Assembly: GCA_027624955.1 (NCBI GenBank)
Contig: JAQBTG010000005.1
Coordinates: 51,149 to 115,148 of the forward strand
Origin: Pseudomonadota bacterium
GTDB taxonomy: Bacteria; Pseudomonadota; Alphaproteobacteria; UBA828
Reading direction: 5' to 3'
Length of the DNA stretch: 64,000 bases
The notes under the pieces were generated by a model. The model was not told the origin of the DNA, ran no database searches, and saw nothing but the letters and a program-made list of their open reading frames with translations. The position numbers and the translations under genes were made by a program. This document shows positions 26,192 through 34,550 of this stretch, piece after piece. Within the stretch, counting starts at the first letter, position 1. Each line of letters starts with the position of its first letter.

Positions 26192-27474
26192 CTCTCAGGC
26201 CGGTAGCGCGGAACCACATATGGCCCCTCCGGAATGACGGCCACCCGGTTGTCACCGGCCGCGGCTACCGCTTCGGCGACGGCCGCCGCCACCGAGGCGA
26301 CGGGTATGACACCTGTCAGCCCGAACTCCGCTTCCGAAAGCCCGTCCGTATAGAGGCAAACCCGGCCGATGCGGAGTGGCTTGAGCAGCATTTCGGTCTG
26401 CCATTCATCGACGGCGGCATGGCTTTTGGCTTCGATATCGCGCAGGAATTGCTCGGCGCCATTTTCGATCAGGCGGCGCTGCGAGGCGACATACTCAGCC
26501 GAGCCCATGCCCTCTGAGCAGGCCGAGGCGATCACCAGGGTTCCGCCGGGCTCAAGGATATCCAAGGGACCAACCATGCCTTTGACGGTTTGATAATAGG
26601 TCTTGTCGAGGGGATAGCCCGCCGCGCTGGTAACCACCGTGCGAAAGCGCTCGGGCACACCGACTTCAGCATAGGCGCGGACATGTTCCACCGCCGCGAG
26701 ATGGCTTTGCACAACTTCGCCAAAATTAATCAGGGAGATGCGCCGCGCTTCGTCGATCACCACATTCAGCGCGGTGGCGCCGCCCAACATCGCCATGATT
26801 TCGAGTTGTTCGGCGTGCAAGGGATTGCCGTCGAGAATGCAATTGTCGCAACCGGGCTGCTCCATGAACCGCGCGCTATGGAATGCCGTGATGGTCTCGG
26901 CATGGGCGACGCCCGGCGCGATCACCTTGCGCCCGCCCGACCAGCCGGCCATGAAATGCGGCTCTACCAGACCGGTAGCGATGCGCACATCGGCATTTAC
27001 GAAACGCTTGTCGAGCTTCACGGCGGTACCGCTCCGCGTGCGGCCGAGCGAAACATGCGCGGCATCGTCGCGGGCAAAATGGTTCTCCACTCGAAAATTC
27101 TCAAGCACCCAAGGGTCGCCGACCAACTCGGCCAACTCGTCGCCCTCATTGGGACGATGCAGCCCGGTGGCGACGAGGATGGAGATATTGGCCTTGTCCA
27201 GGCCGGCGGCCAACAGGGCGCGCAAGAGCGGCGCCAGAAAGACGCCGTTCGGCACCGGCCGGGTGATATCGCAGATCAAAATGCAGGCCGTCGTGGCGCC
27301 TGCCGCCAGTTCGGCAAGTGGCGCGCCGCCGGCCGGATTGGCAAATGCCGCTTCGAGCGCCGCCACGGGATCGTTAAGGAGCGGCATCTCGGGCTTGCGA
27401 ATGATTCTGACGTCAAGCGAGTCGGGCAACGACACAGAGAGTTGCGCCTTGCCGTAATTCAAGGAAATGTCCAT
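26188..27474 (-). CDS. larA: LarA-type nickel-pincer racemase homologue
   Basis: 428 aa. The residues that bind the nickel-pincer cofactor in lactate racemase are all present at nearly the same numbers: His106 (GLHRP), His173 (EPHFMAG), Lys183 (SGGRK, covalent cofactor attachment) and His199 (ITAFHS). Family members racemise or epimerise alpha-hydroxy acids. No larB, larC or larE cofactor-assembly gene is in the window, so they must lie elsewhere if this enzyme is active. Overlaps the MFS gene by 4 nt, suggesting co-expression. Confidence 0.88.
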   Translation of the reverse strand: MDISLNYGKAQLSVSLPDSLDVRIIRKPEMPLLNDPVAALEAAFANPAGGAPLAELAAGATTACILICDITRPVPNGVFLAPLLRALLAAGLDKANISILVATGLHRPNEGDELAELVGDPWVLENFRVENHFARDDAAHVSLGRTRSGTAVKLDKRFVNADVRIATGLVEPHFMAGWSGGRKVIAPGVAHAETITAFHSARFMEQPGCDNCILDGNPLHAEQLEIMAMLGGATALNVVIDEARRISLINFGEVVQSHLAAVEHVRAYAEVGVPERFRTVVTSAAGYPLDKTYYQTVKGMVGPLDILEPGGTLVIASACSEGMGSAEYVASQRRLIENGAEQFLRDIEAKSHAAVDEWQTEMLLKPLRIGRVCLYTDGLSEAEFGLTGVIPVASVAAAVAEAVAAAGDNRVAVIPEGPYVVPRYRPES

Positions 27475-27531
27475 GGCCGCAGTCTAGTCGATTATCGGCT
27501 TAGAGGATATCGCGCCCAGGAAACTCGGGTT

Positions 27532-30063
27532 CTAGAGCGTGCCGGCAAGCGGAACGCCGGTGGCCTCTGCGGTTGCGTTTGTGATGGCGCGTAAATCTTC
27601 CGGCTCGACGTTATGCAAATTTGTCTTGCCGGTGCAGCGCGCCATCATAGACGCCTCTTGTGCGCTGGCATTGAGGATATTGACGATCCCCTCGGCGCGT
27701 TCCGCATCGCTGCGGTTGGTGGAGAATTTCATCTCGTGATTGGCGCCGATCTCGCCGCCGGCCGCCAATCCCAAAGAAACACCAAGAATTACCGCCATGC
27801 CGCCCAGCGCCACCAGCTTGGCGGTATCGGTGCCGGAGCGCACACCGCCGAAATAGACCAAATCGATCTGTTCCTCGCGCCGCAAGCGCCTGAGGATGGT
27901 CACCGCATCGCGCATGATAGTGAGATCGGGCTCGCCGGAAAGCTCGGCCCAAGTTGCGCCGAGTCCGCGACTACCGTCGAGGAGAAGCACATCGAAGCCT
28001 TGCTCCAGGGCATAGGGAATCGCCTCTTCAAGCACGGCCGGTGAGGAAACCGATAGGCCGAGAAGCTGATCGTCGAACAGGCGCTCGGCTTTTACAGGCC
28101 GGAATTTGTGGCCCAAACAATGGATTTGTCCGACCGCGTCGGCGCTCGGTGGGATCTGATCGGGCATGACAAGTTGCAGCCAGGGCACGTCCCCTGAGAT
28201 CGGGCGGATACCGACATAGGGGCAGCCTGCGCTGTGCAGTCCGTTGGCTACCGCGCGACGTACCTGATCAGGTGCGGCGTCGAATCCGGTGGCGAGAAAC
28301 GGTCCCGCCATCTTCAGACGCCCGCCGCCGAGTTCAGTATCGATGCGGCACGCCTCGCGGTAGGGATCGATCACCAACCGGGTCAGATTAGCTGGCAGGA
28401 AGGTGAGGTCGTCGAGCGTGGCGAGGCGATCCTCGGGGAACGGATTGGCGCGCGGCGTCAAGCGGCGCGCCAACATCTTGGCATGCGCCTTCTCGTCGAG
28501 CGGATTGGTGCGCGCCATGGCGAAGATATCCTCGCGGTGCCGCACGGCGTAATCGGCGGTGCCGGTCTCGGCATCACAGCGGTAGCAGCGCGCCGCTTCT
28601 TTGCGCGCAGCTTCGTTGCCGTAAGTATCTTCGATCTCGGGAAATTCGATCGGCTTTTCGCCGAGGCCGTGGAATTCCGCTTCTTGGACCGGTAGTTTTT
28701 CCCACTCCAAATCCTGCGCCAATGGCACGCGCCGGGTGCGATAGGGTTGGCGATAGGGCATCGGTTTATCGTGGCCCTCAAGAAAGGCCTTCACGTAGTA
28801 GGCGGCGCGCTGGCCGTGATGCATCGCCATGACGATGGTCGAGCCGCCGAATGCGCCGTCGCCACAGGCAAACACCTGGGGGTCGTCGGTCCGCATGCTG
28901 TCCCAATCGGTGCGCACGCGGTCACTCAGCATCATGCCTTTTTCATCAAGATGGGCGCAGAGACCCTGCTGGCCGATTGAGGCGATGACCATGCCGCATT
29001 CGATTTCATGCTCGCTGCCGGGCACGTCCACCGGGCTGCGCCGGCCATCTTCATCGGGCTCGCCCGATTCGGTCTTGATACAGGTGAGCGACAGGTGATT
29101 GCCCTTGGTAGCGAGCGAGACCTGCTGCGTGTGATAGATAAATTCGATGCCTTCCTTGACAGCGCCTTCAAGCTCGATCGCGCGCGCCGGAATCTCATCC
29201 GGGCCGCGGCGGTAAATCACCTTCACGTGCTTGCAGCCCGGCAGCCGCTTGGCGACGCGGCAGGCATCCATGGCGACATCGCCGCCGCCGACGACGACGA
29301 CGGTCTCCGGCATTTCCGGACGCGCACCGGCATTGATATCGCGCAGGAACTGCACGCCGTCGACAACCCGCGCATCCTCATCGCCTGGGATGCCCATGGT
29401 TTTACCCCACCACGAGCCAATCGCCAGCACCACTGCGTCGTGCCGGGTTTTCAATTGTTCCAGCGTGATGTCGTCGCCGAGCGCCGTATTCAAATGGAAT
29501 TTGAGACCAGGGCACCGTTTGGTCAGCCGCTCGATATCCTCATTGATGATGCCGGGCGGCAGGCGGAACGCCGGAATGCCCCATATCATCATGCCGCCGA
29601 GGCGGTCGGTCATTTCATAGACATGCACTTCATACCCGGCGATCGAAAGATCATGCGCGGCGACCAGTCCAGCCGGCCCCGAGCCAACGACCGCGACAGT
29701 CTCTTTGCGCGTGACCGGCACGGGCGGCGGGTCGAGGCTGTTGCCCACTTCATCCATAACAAAGCGCTTGAGATTGCGGATTTGCAGCGGCCCGTCAGCC
29801 TGCACGCGGCGGCAAGCGGGCTCGCACGGCGCATCGCACACGCGTCCGCAAATAGAGCTGAACGGGTTGGTCGCCGTAATGGCCTCGAAGGCCTCGGCAA
29901 ATTTGCGCTCCCAGATATAGGCGATATAGGACGGCGCGTCGGTGCCGACCGGGCAGGCCACTTGGCAGGGCGCCGGAACAAAATGCAGATCATCCGTGTC
30001 GTCCGGAAGTTCGGCCGGGAGGAGCATGTGGCCGCCCGCCCCGCCGGTACCCTTGGCCGCCAT
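27532..30063 (-). CDS. GltD-like oxidoreductase fused to a glutamate-synthase-type barrel lacking Fe-S cysteines
   Basis: 843 aa. Residues ~25-90 hold the GltD Fe-S cysteines (C33, C37, C72, C76, C80, C84); 123-495 hold the FAD (VVGSGPAGL, 125-133) and NAD(P) (VVVGGGDVAM, 256-265) folds. Residues ~545-800 form a second module resembling the FMN barrel of glutamate synthase (FGGVRSGTDTAKLVALGGMAV), but the CxxCxxC...C cluster found in the partner subunit is absent there. It follows the barrel subunit by one base and presumably delivers NAD(P)H electrons to it. Start ATG 30063. Function of the extra barrel is unknown. Confidence 0.82.
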   Translation of the reverse strand: MAAKGTGGAGGHMLLPAELPDDTDDLHFVPAPCQVACPVGTDAPSYIAYIWERKFAEAFEAITATNPFSSICGRVCDAPCEPACRRVQADGPLQIRNLKRFVMDEVGNSLDPPPVPVTRKETVAVVGSGPAGLVAAHDLSIAGYEVHVYEMTDRLGGMMIWGIPAFRLPPGIINEDIERLTKRCPGLKFHLNTALGDDITLEQLKTRHDAVVLAIGSWWGKTMGIPGDEDARVVDGVQFLRDINAGARPEMPETVVVVGGGDVAMDACRVAKRLPGCKHVKVIYRRGPDEIPARAIELEGAVKEGIEFIYHTQQVSLATKGNHLSLTCIKTESGEPDEDGRRSPVDVPGSEHEIECGMVIASIGQQGLCAHLDEKGMMLSDRVRTDWDSMRTDDPQVFACGDGAFGGSTIVMAMHHGQRAAYYVKAFLEGHDKPMPYRQPYRTRRVPLAQDLEWEKLPVQEAEFHGLGEKPIEFPEIEDTYGNEAARKEAARCYRCDAETGTADYAVRHREDIFAMARTNPLDEKAHAKMLARRLTPRANPFPEDRLATLDDLTFLPANLTRLVIDPYREACRIDTELGGGRLKMAGPFLATGFDAAPDQVRRAVANGLHSAGCPYVGIRPISGDVPWLQLVMPDQIPPSADAVGQIHCLGHKFRPVKAERLFDDQLLGLSVSSPAVLEEAIPYALEQGFDVLLLDGSRGLGATWAELSGEPDLTIMRDAVTILRRLRREEQIDLVYFGGVRSGTDTAKLVALGGMAVILGVSLGLAAGGEIGANHEMKFSTNRSDAERAEGIVNILNASAQEASMMARCTGKTNLHNVEPEDLRAITNATAEATGVPLAGTL

Positions 30064-30064
30064 T

Positions 30065-32017
30065 TCAGACCGCCTCGACCAGGGCCTGGCGTTCGCGCAG
30101 GTCAGGGCGGTAGGGCAAACGCGTGATCGCCGCCGCTTCCGGGGTCAACGCCACGAGGTCGTCGCGGTTGAGCGATTTGACATCGTCATAGCCGAGCGCC
30201 TGGGTGAGCGCCGCAATCTGCCAGCGCACGCTTTCCAGGAAACGATGGATATTGTGCGCCTCGACTTCTGGGCGATAGCGTTTTTCATGCTCGGGGTCTT
30301 GCGTGGCGATGCCGGTGACGCACTGGCCGACATGGCACTGCATGCAGGAAATACATCCACCAGCGACGATGGTGGCGTTGCCGAAGGCGACCGCACTGGC
30401 GCCGAGACAGAGTGATTTGACCGCATCGACGCCATCCCGCAGGCCACCCATCAGAATGATCTGAATATCGCCCGCAGCGTCGATCTCGGCCAGGCCGTCA
30501 AGTGCGTCCATGATCGCCGAGATAGTGGGAATGCCGACATATTCCATGACTTCGGCGCCGCCCGCTCCGGTCGAGCCCTGCATGCCGTCGAGTTCGACAA
30601 AATCGAAACCGTCCTTATAGGCGATCTTAATGTCGTCGCGGATGCGCCCGGCGCCGAGTTTGACGCTTACCGGCAATTTATAGCCAGTCGCTTCGCGCAG
30701 CTCTTCGACTTTGATCAACAAATCATCGCCGCCCAAAATATCCGGATGGCGCGACGGCGAGCGCAAATCGATGCCTTGCGGGATGCCTCTGATTTCGGCT
30801 AATTCCTTGGTCACTTTTTTGGCCATTAGCTGACCGCCGAATCCCGGCTTAGCGCCCTGGCTGATATAGATTTCCAGCCCGTTGGCGCGCTTCATATCGT
30901 GGATGTTCCAGCCCAGGCGCCCCCCCAGACACTGGAAAATGAGCTGCTTGGCGGCGCCACGCTGGGCATCGCTCATGCCGCCCTCGCCGGTATTCTCTGC
31001 AATGCCAGCAAGCGTCGAGGCCATGCCGATGGCTTGTTTGGTGGAGCGGCTGAGCGCGCCATAGCTCATCGGCGCAATCATGACCGGCATGGAAAGGTCC
31101 AGCGGTGTGGCGCCGTGCTTGCCACCAATCAGGGTGTGCATCTCAACATTGGAAACCGGATTCGAAATATCGCTGAAGTCGGAAATATCCCGGGCAAAGG
31201 TAATGTCAGAGAGATGGGGCAATTCACGGGCGCCGCCATAACCGCGTACGCGATACCGCCCGATCTGCGATTTTATATGGATGTCTTCCTGGATTTTAGG
31301 GTTCCAGTAATCCGATTTTCCCGAGAAGGCGACGAACGGAATGCTGCGCATCTGCTGCTCGGAGGTCTTGTAGTGCAGCTTCTTACCTTCATTCACGATC
31401 TTCTGAAAACCGCCCTTGTAGGATATCTCGTAGCGCTCGAGAAAGGCCCGGATATCGTCGATCTCGGTGCCCTCAGAATCGCCCATTTTGGCGTCCGAGC
31501 CGAGCGATTGAACTTTGCCGCCGACGTAAATTTCGCCGCCCGCCATATCCTCACCGACGCGCTCGCCCGAATCGCCCAAAATGACGATGCGCCCGCCATA
31601 CATCAGATAGCCGGCCATGAAATTGGCGTTACCGCCGCACAACAATGTGCCCGCCTTCATCACCTGTCCGGCGCGCGAACCCATATTGCCGCGAATGACG
31701 ATCTCGGCGCCGCGAATCGCGACTCCGGCGATGGCGCTGGCATTGCCGCCTACGACGACGGAGCCCGAATACATATTATCGCCCAGTCCCCAACCGACAT
31801 TGCTCTCAACCTCGAACCGGGCGGCGTCGCTCAATCCGGCGCAAAAATATCCGGCCGAGCCGTGCACGCGTACGGTCACGGCATCCGTCAATCCGACGCC
31901 GATATGATGGCGCGCGTCTGGATTGACGATGTCTATATCTTCGCCCTGGGCGCCATATTCACGAATTAGTTCGTTGGCTTGGCGAACGGTGATTTCCGCT
32001 AGGTCGATTTGGACCAT
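30065..32017 (-). CDS. GXGXG domain fused to FMN-binding glutamate synthase domain
   Basis: 650 aa. Residues ~1-190 are the GXGXG right-handed helix of glutamate synthase (repeated G-rich turns such as GGNASAIAGVAIRGAE); ~240-640 are the FMN barrel with PMSYGALS, KPGFGGQL, SVKLGAG and ILMGGLRDGVDAV. Cys555, 558, 561 and 566 (CISCMQCHVGQC) suit the 3Fe-4S site. In rhizobial GlxC/GlxD and N-methylglutamate synthase MgsB/MgsC these are separate chains; here they are one. It overlaps the amidotransferase gene by 19 nt. The product could be glutamate, N-methylglutamate or another amine adduct. Confidence 0.87.
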   Translation of the reverse strand: MVQIDLAEITVRQANELIREYGAQGEDIDIVNPDARHHIGVGLTDAVTVRVHGSAGYFCAGLSDAARFEVESNVGWGLGDNMYSGSVVVGGNASAIAGVAIRGAEIVIRGNMGSRAGQVMKAGTLLCGGNANFMAGYLMYGGRIVILGDSGERVGEDMAGGEIYVGGKVQSLGSDAKMGDSEGTEIDDIRAFLERYEISYKGGFQKIVNEGKKLHYKTSEQQMRSIPFVAFSGKSDYWNPKIQEDIHIKSQIGRYRVRGYGGARELPHLSDITFARDISDFSDISNPVSNVEMHTLIGGKHGATPLDLSMPVMIAPMSYGALSRSTKQAIGMASTLAGIAENTGEGGMSDAQRGAAKQLIFQCLGGRLGWNIHDMKRANGLEIYISQGAKPGFGGQLMAKKVTKELAEIRGIPQGIDLRSPSRHPDILGGDDLLIKVEELREATGYKLPVSVKLGAGRIRDDIKIAYKDGFDFVELDGMQGSTGAGGAEVMEYVGIPTISAIMDALDGLAEIDAAGDIQIILMGGLRDGVDAVKSLCLGASAVAFGNATIVAGGCISCMQCHVGQCVTGIATQDPEHEKRYRPEVEAHNIHRFLESVRWQIAALTQALGYDDVKSLNRDDLVALTPEAAAITRLPYRPDLRERQALVEAV

Positions 32018-32919
32018 GTGTCGTAGCTCCCTGGCGGGGGCTCCTTTGTATTCAGTGCTTGGCCTGGAAACAGGCGGTTGAGAGAAACTTCCTCGGACGC
32101 AATGACGATCAGATCGTCATTCTCGTACATCACCATCGGCTTGGCGGCGAGATGGTCTTTGGCGTAGCCGATTTCGTCCTTGGTCGAAACGAGAAAGGAA
32201 AATGTGCCGTCAAGATCTTCGATGGAGTCTTTCAACGCCTCGCGCAGTGGCACGCCGGTCGCCATCTTGTCGGCCAGATAAACCGCGATCAACTCGCTGT
32301 CATTATCAGTACGAAATTCGAAATCGCGCTGTTCAAGGCGGCGGCGCATTTTCCAGTAATTGGTGATCTGGCCGTTGTGGACGATGGCGACATCGGAAAA
32401 TCCGGTAGCCCAGAAGGGATGCGCGGATTCGGGGCGGACATCGGATTCCGTCGCCAGGCGGACATGGCCGAGGCCGTGACTGCCCTTAAATTCATGCACG
32501 TGAAAGCGGTCGTCGACGTCATGTGCGCCACCTATATCTTTGACGATATCCAAACTCTGGCCAATGGAAATGACCTTGGCCTCAGGTGCGGCATGCTCCA
32601 TCGCATAGGCAAAGCTGCGCAGATCACCGTCGAATTTCACCACCGCTTGGTAGGTATTGCCGACACGCCTGTCTTCGACGATTTCCGCGTCATGGGCCTC
32701 CAGCGCTGTCTTGATCAGCGCCTCGGATTCATTCGCCGCCGCGCCTTCGCCAACGAGGAAGCGCAGCTTCAATTCGTTCCGATGTTCTTCGCCATAGAGC
32801 GCGAAACCGGTCGAATCCCGGCCTCTGTGCTGACAGCCGTCAAGCATATCGACGAGGGCCACGCCCGTCTCATGATCGTTCCGACCATTTTTGAACATAA
32901 TGCCGGCAATTCCGCACAT
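31999..32919 (-). CDS. Class II glutamine amidotransferase (GlxB/MgsA-like)
   Basis: 306 aa beginning MCGIAGIMF, so the N-terminal nucleophile Cys becomes residue 1 after Met removal. HNGQITNYWKMRRRL and RTDNDSELIAVYLADK are the other active-site and structural motifs of Ntn-type amidotransferases. The ATG at 32919 has a GGGGGA ribosome site; an upstream in-frame start lacks support. First gene of the three-gene glutamate-synthase-like operon, just downstream of a strong dyad. It supplies ammonia from glutamine, or has been adapted for another amide donor. Confidence 0.9.
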   Translation of the reverse strand: MCGIAGIMFKNGRNDHETGVALVDMLDGCQHRGRDSTGFALYGEEHRNELKLRFLVGEGAAANESEALIKTALEAHDAEIVEDRRVGNTYQAVVKFDGDLRSFAYAMEHAAPEAKVISIGQSLDIVKDIGGAHDVDDRFHVHEFKGSHGLGHVRLATESDVRPESAHPFWATGFSDVAIVHNGQITNYWKMRRRLEQRDFEFRTDNDSELIAVYLADKMATGVPLREALKDSIEDLDGTFSFLVSTKDEIGYAKDHLAAKPMVMYENDDLIVIASEEVSLNRLFPGQALNTKEPPPGSYDTWSKST

Positions 32920-32949
32920 AGTTTCCCCCGTCAGCGTAGTTGCGACGGC

Positions 32950-32978
32950 CACAGATTAGCCGCAACAGGTAATCTGTG
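32950..32978. promoter_or_regulatory. Inverted repeat upstream of the amidotransferase operon, probable operator
   Basis: CACAGATTA at 32950-32958 and TAATCTGTG at 32970-32978 are exact reverse complements (9-bp arms, 11-bp spacer). The site is 31-59 bp before the amidotransferase start and 137-165 bp before the divergent SDR start, a typical operator position. No regulator gene is adjacent. Confidence 0.6.
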
Positions 32979-33114
32979 CAATTGCCGATACGAAAATAAG
33001 TTTCCTCACATGAATTACGGATATGCGGATTAAACACTGCCTTTTTCACATATTTGGACAGTTCAGCGCTTATTCTAGCGTCAGTTGGCGCTACGAAACT
33101 GTGGGGATCGTGAC

Positions 33115-33900
33115 ATGAATTTTAGGACGGGTGATCGGGTGGTCGGCAAAATCGCTATTGTCAGCGGCGCCGCCGCAGGAATCGGGCGCGCCTGCGCACG
33201 CCGCCTTGCCCAGGAAGGCGCGCTCGTGTGCGTGAGTGATATTGATCAGGTGGAAGCTGAAACACTTGCCGCCGAGATTCGTGCTTGCGGCGGCGAGGCG
33301 CTCTCTCTGGCGCATGACGTCGCCGAGGAGGTGGATTGGCGCCGGGTGATCGACACAACGGTCGAGCGTTTCGGTGGCCTTAACATACTGGTCAATAATG
33401 CCGGCATCGCCTTCGCGGCCGGTCTTGAGGAGACCACCACTGAACAATGGCGCCGCATCATGGCGGTCAATGTCGACAGCGTGTTCTTCGGCTGCAAGTT
33501 CGCGCTTCCCGCCATGCGCGCGAGCGGCGGCGGTGCGATCGTCAATATGTCGTCAATTCTAGGATTGGTCGGCTCGCCGGTTCAGGCGGCCTATAACGCG
33601 ACCAAGGGGGCGGTGCGCCTATTTACCAAAGGCGTGGCGCTGGAATGCGCTGAGGCCGGCTGGAACATCCGTGTCAATTCCGTGCACCCGGCTTATATTC
33701 GCACGCCGATGGTGGAGCGCTACGCCAAGAGCTGGGGTTCGCTCGAAAGCGGTCTCGTGGCGCTTGGCAAATTGCATCCCGCCGGGCGGGTCGGCGAAGC
33801 CGAAGAGGTGGCGAATGCCGTTCTCTATCTCGCGTCGGACGAGGCGAGTTTCGTTACCGGAACGGAGCTGGTGATCGACGGTGGCTACACCGCCGCCTAA
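33115..33900 (+). CDS. Short-chain dehydrogenase/reductase
   Basis: 261 aa classical SDR: cofactor loop GAAAGIG, NNAG, Ser in NMSSILG, catalytic YNATK, and the C-terminal VTGTELVIDGGYTA. The acidic residue after the second strand (VSDIDQ) favours NAD over NADP. ATG 33115 is chosen over an upstream in-frame start by family length. Divergent from the amidotransferase operon and sharing its dyad-containing spacer. Oxidises or reduces an alcohol/ketone of unknown identity. Confidence 0.9.
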   Translation: MNFRTGDRVVGKIAIVSGAAAGIGRACARRLAQEGALVCVSDIDQVEAETLAAEIRACGGEALSLAHDVAEEVDWRRVIDTTVERFGGLNILVNNAGIAFAAGLEETTTEQWRRIMAVNVDSVFFGCKFALPAMRASGGGAIVNMSSILGLVGSPVQAAYNATKGAVRLFTKGVALECAEAGWNIRVNSVHPAYIRTPMVERYAKSWGSLESGLVALGKLHPAGRVGEAEEVANAVLYLASDEASFVTGTELVIDGGYTAA

Positions 33901-33908
33901 ACGCTACG

Positions 33909-33962
33909 AGAGCAAATTCCGAGCAGGTGGAATCACCTGAGGCGACGCATTTGAAATGCTCT
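33909..33962. repeat. REP-like palindromic element
   Basis: Outer arms AGAGCA (33909-33914) and TGCTCT (33957-33962) enclose a perfect inner hairpin, CAGGTG (33924-33929) and CACCTG (33934-33939) with a 4-nt loop. It fills the space between two convergent genes and touches the stop codon of the leftward one. The architecture resembles dispersed extragenic palindromes of alphaproteobacteria; I see no second copy in this window, so dispersal is unproven. It may also act as a bidirectional terminator. Confidence 0.5.
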
Positions 33963-34425
33963 AAGGTAAATAAATTACGCCGGTCTGGTAGTCCACCACA
34001 TCGCCCGCTGCATCGACGGCGAAGTTCGACGTGATGATCCCCTTGGCGTTCTCGAACAGGCCGCTGCCGCCATCGACCGCCCAGACGATGCCGCCCTGCA
34101 AAAGGCCGGAATCGCCAACCGGGCCGAACTCGCCGCCGCCGACGGTGTCGAAATTGAGCACATTGCCATTGCCGAATGAGAGGGTACCCCACTCACGGAA
34201 CTTCTTGCCCGGGCCGAGCGCGCCGCCATCATGCGCCTTAGACTTTGAATAGAACTCGGCCTTGGGTCCGGCCAAATCCTCGATGCGCGCGTCGACACCG
34301 TCGGCGCCGATCTCGGTGGTAACGCGCATACAGGGCGCGAACGATTGCGTGATCCAAAGCATCTCGCCATCGCTTTGCTGCTCGCCCCGGCCCTTAAATT
34401 CCATATTGTAAAGAATGCGGCGCAT
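33961..34425 (-). CDS. Unrecognised small protein, beta-barrel-like
   Basis: 154 aa, no signal peptide. I do not recognise a named family. The pattern of short Gly-rich strands (WGTLSFGNGNVLNF, GGIVWAVDGGSGLFENAKGII, TGVIYLP at the end) recalls the closed barrels of allene-oxide-cyclase-like or lipocalin-like proteins that bind small hydrophobic ligands. Start 34425 is supported by a GAAGAGGT ribosome site; the longer frame is not. Divergent from an alpha/beta hydrolase, so the two may share regulation. Fold assignment is a guess from the pattern. Confidence 0.7.
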   Translation of the reverse strand: MRRILYNMEFKGRGEQQSDGEMLWITQSFAPCMRVTTEIGADGVDARIEDLAGPKAEFYSKSKAHDGGALGPGKKFREWGTLSFGNGNVLNFDTVGGGEFGPVGDSGLLQGGIVWAVDGGSGLFENAKGIITSNFAVDAAGDVVDYQTGVIYLP

Positions 34426-34550
34426 GGTCGACCTCTTCGTTGAATTCATTGCTATCCATGCCCAGTTGAGCATGGATATTTCGGTGGTTTCAATAGCGCG
34501 CCGGCCAGTCGATACTGACACGCGATAAAAATCATTGCGGGAGCGAGAAT

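Noticed and set aside
29008..30126. Long plus-strand frames at 29008-30126, 30899-31969 and 32059-33033
   Set aside because: All are mirror frames of the glutamate-synthase-like operon; His/Arg/Ala-rich products with no family pattern.
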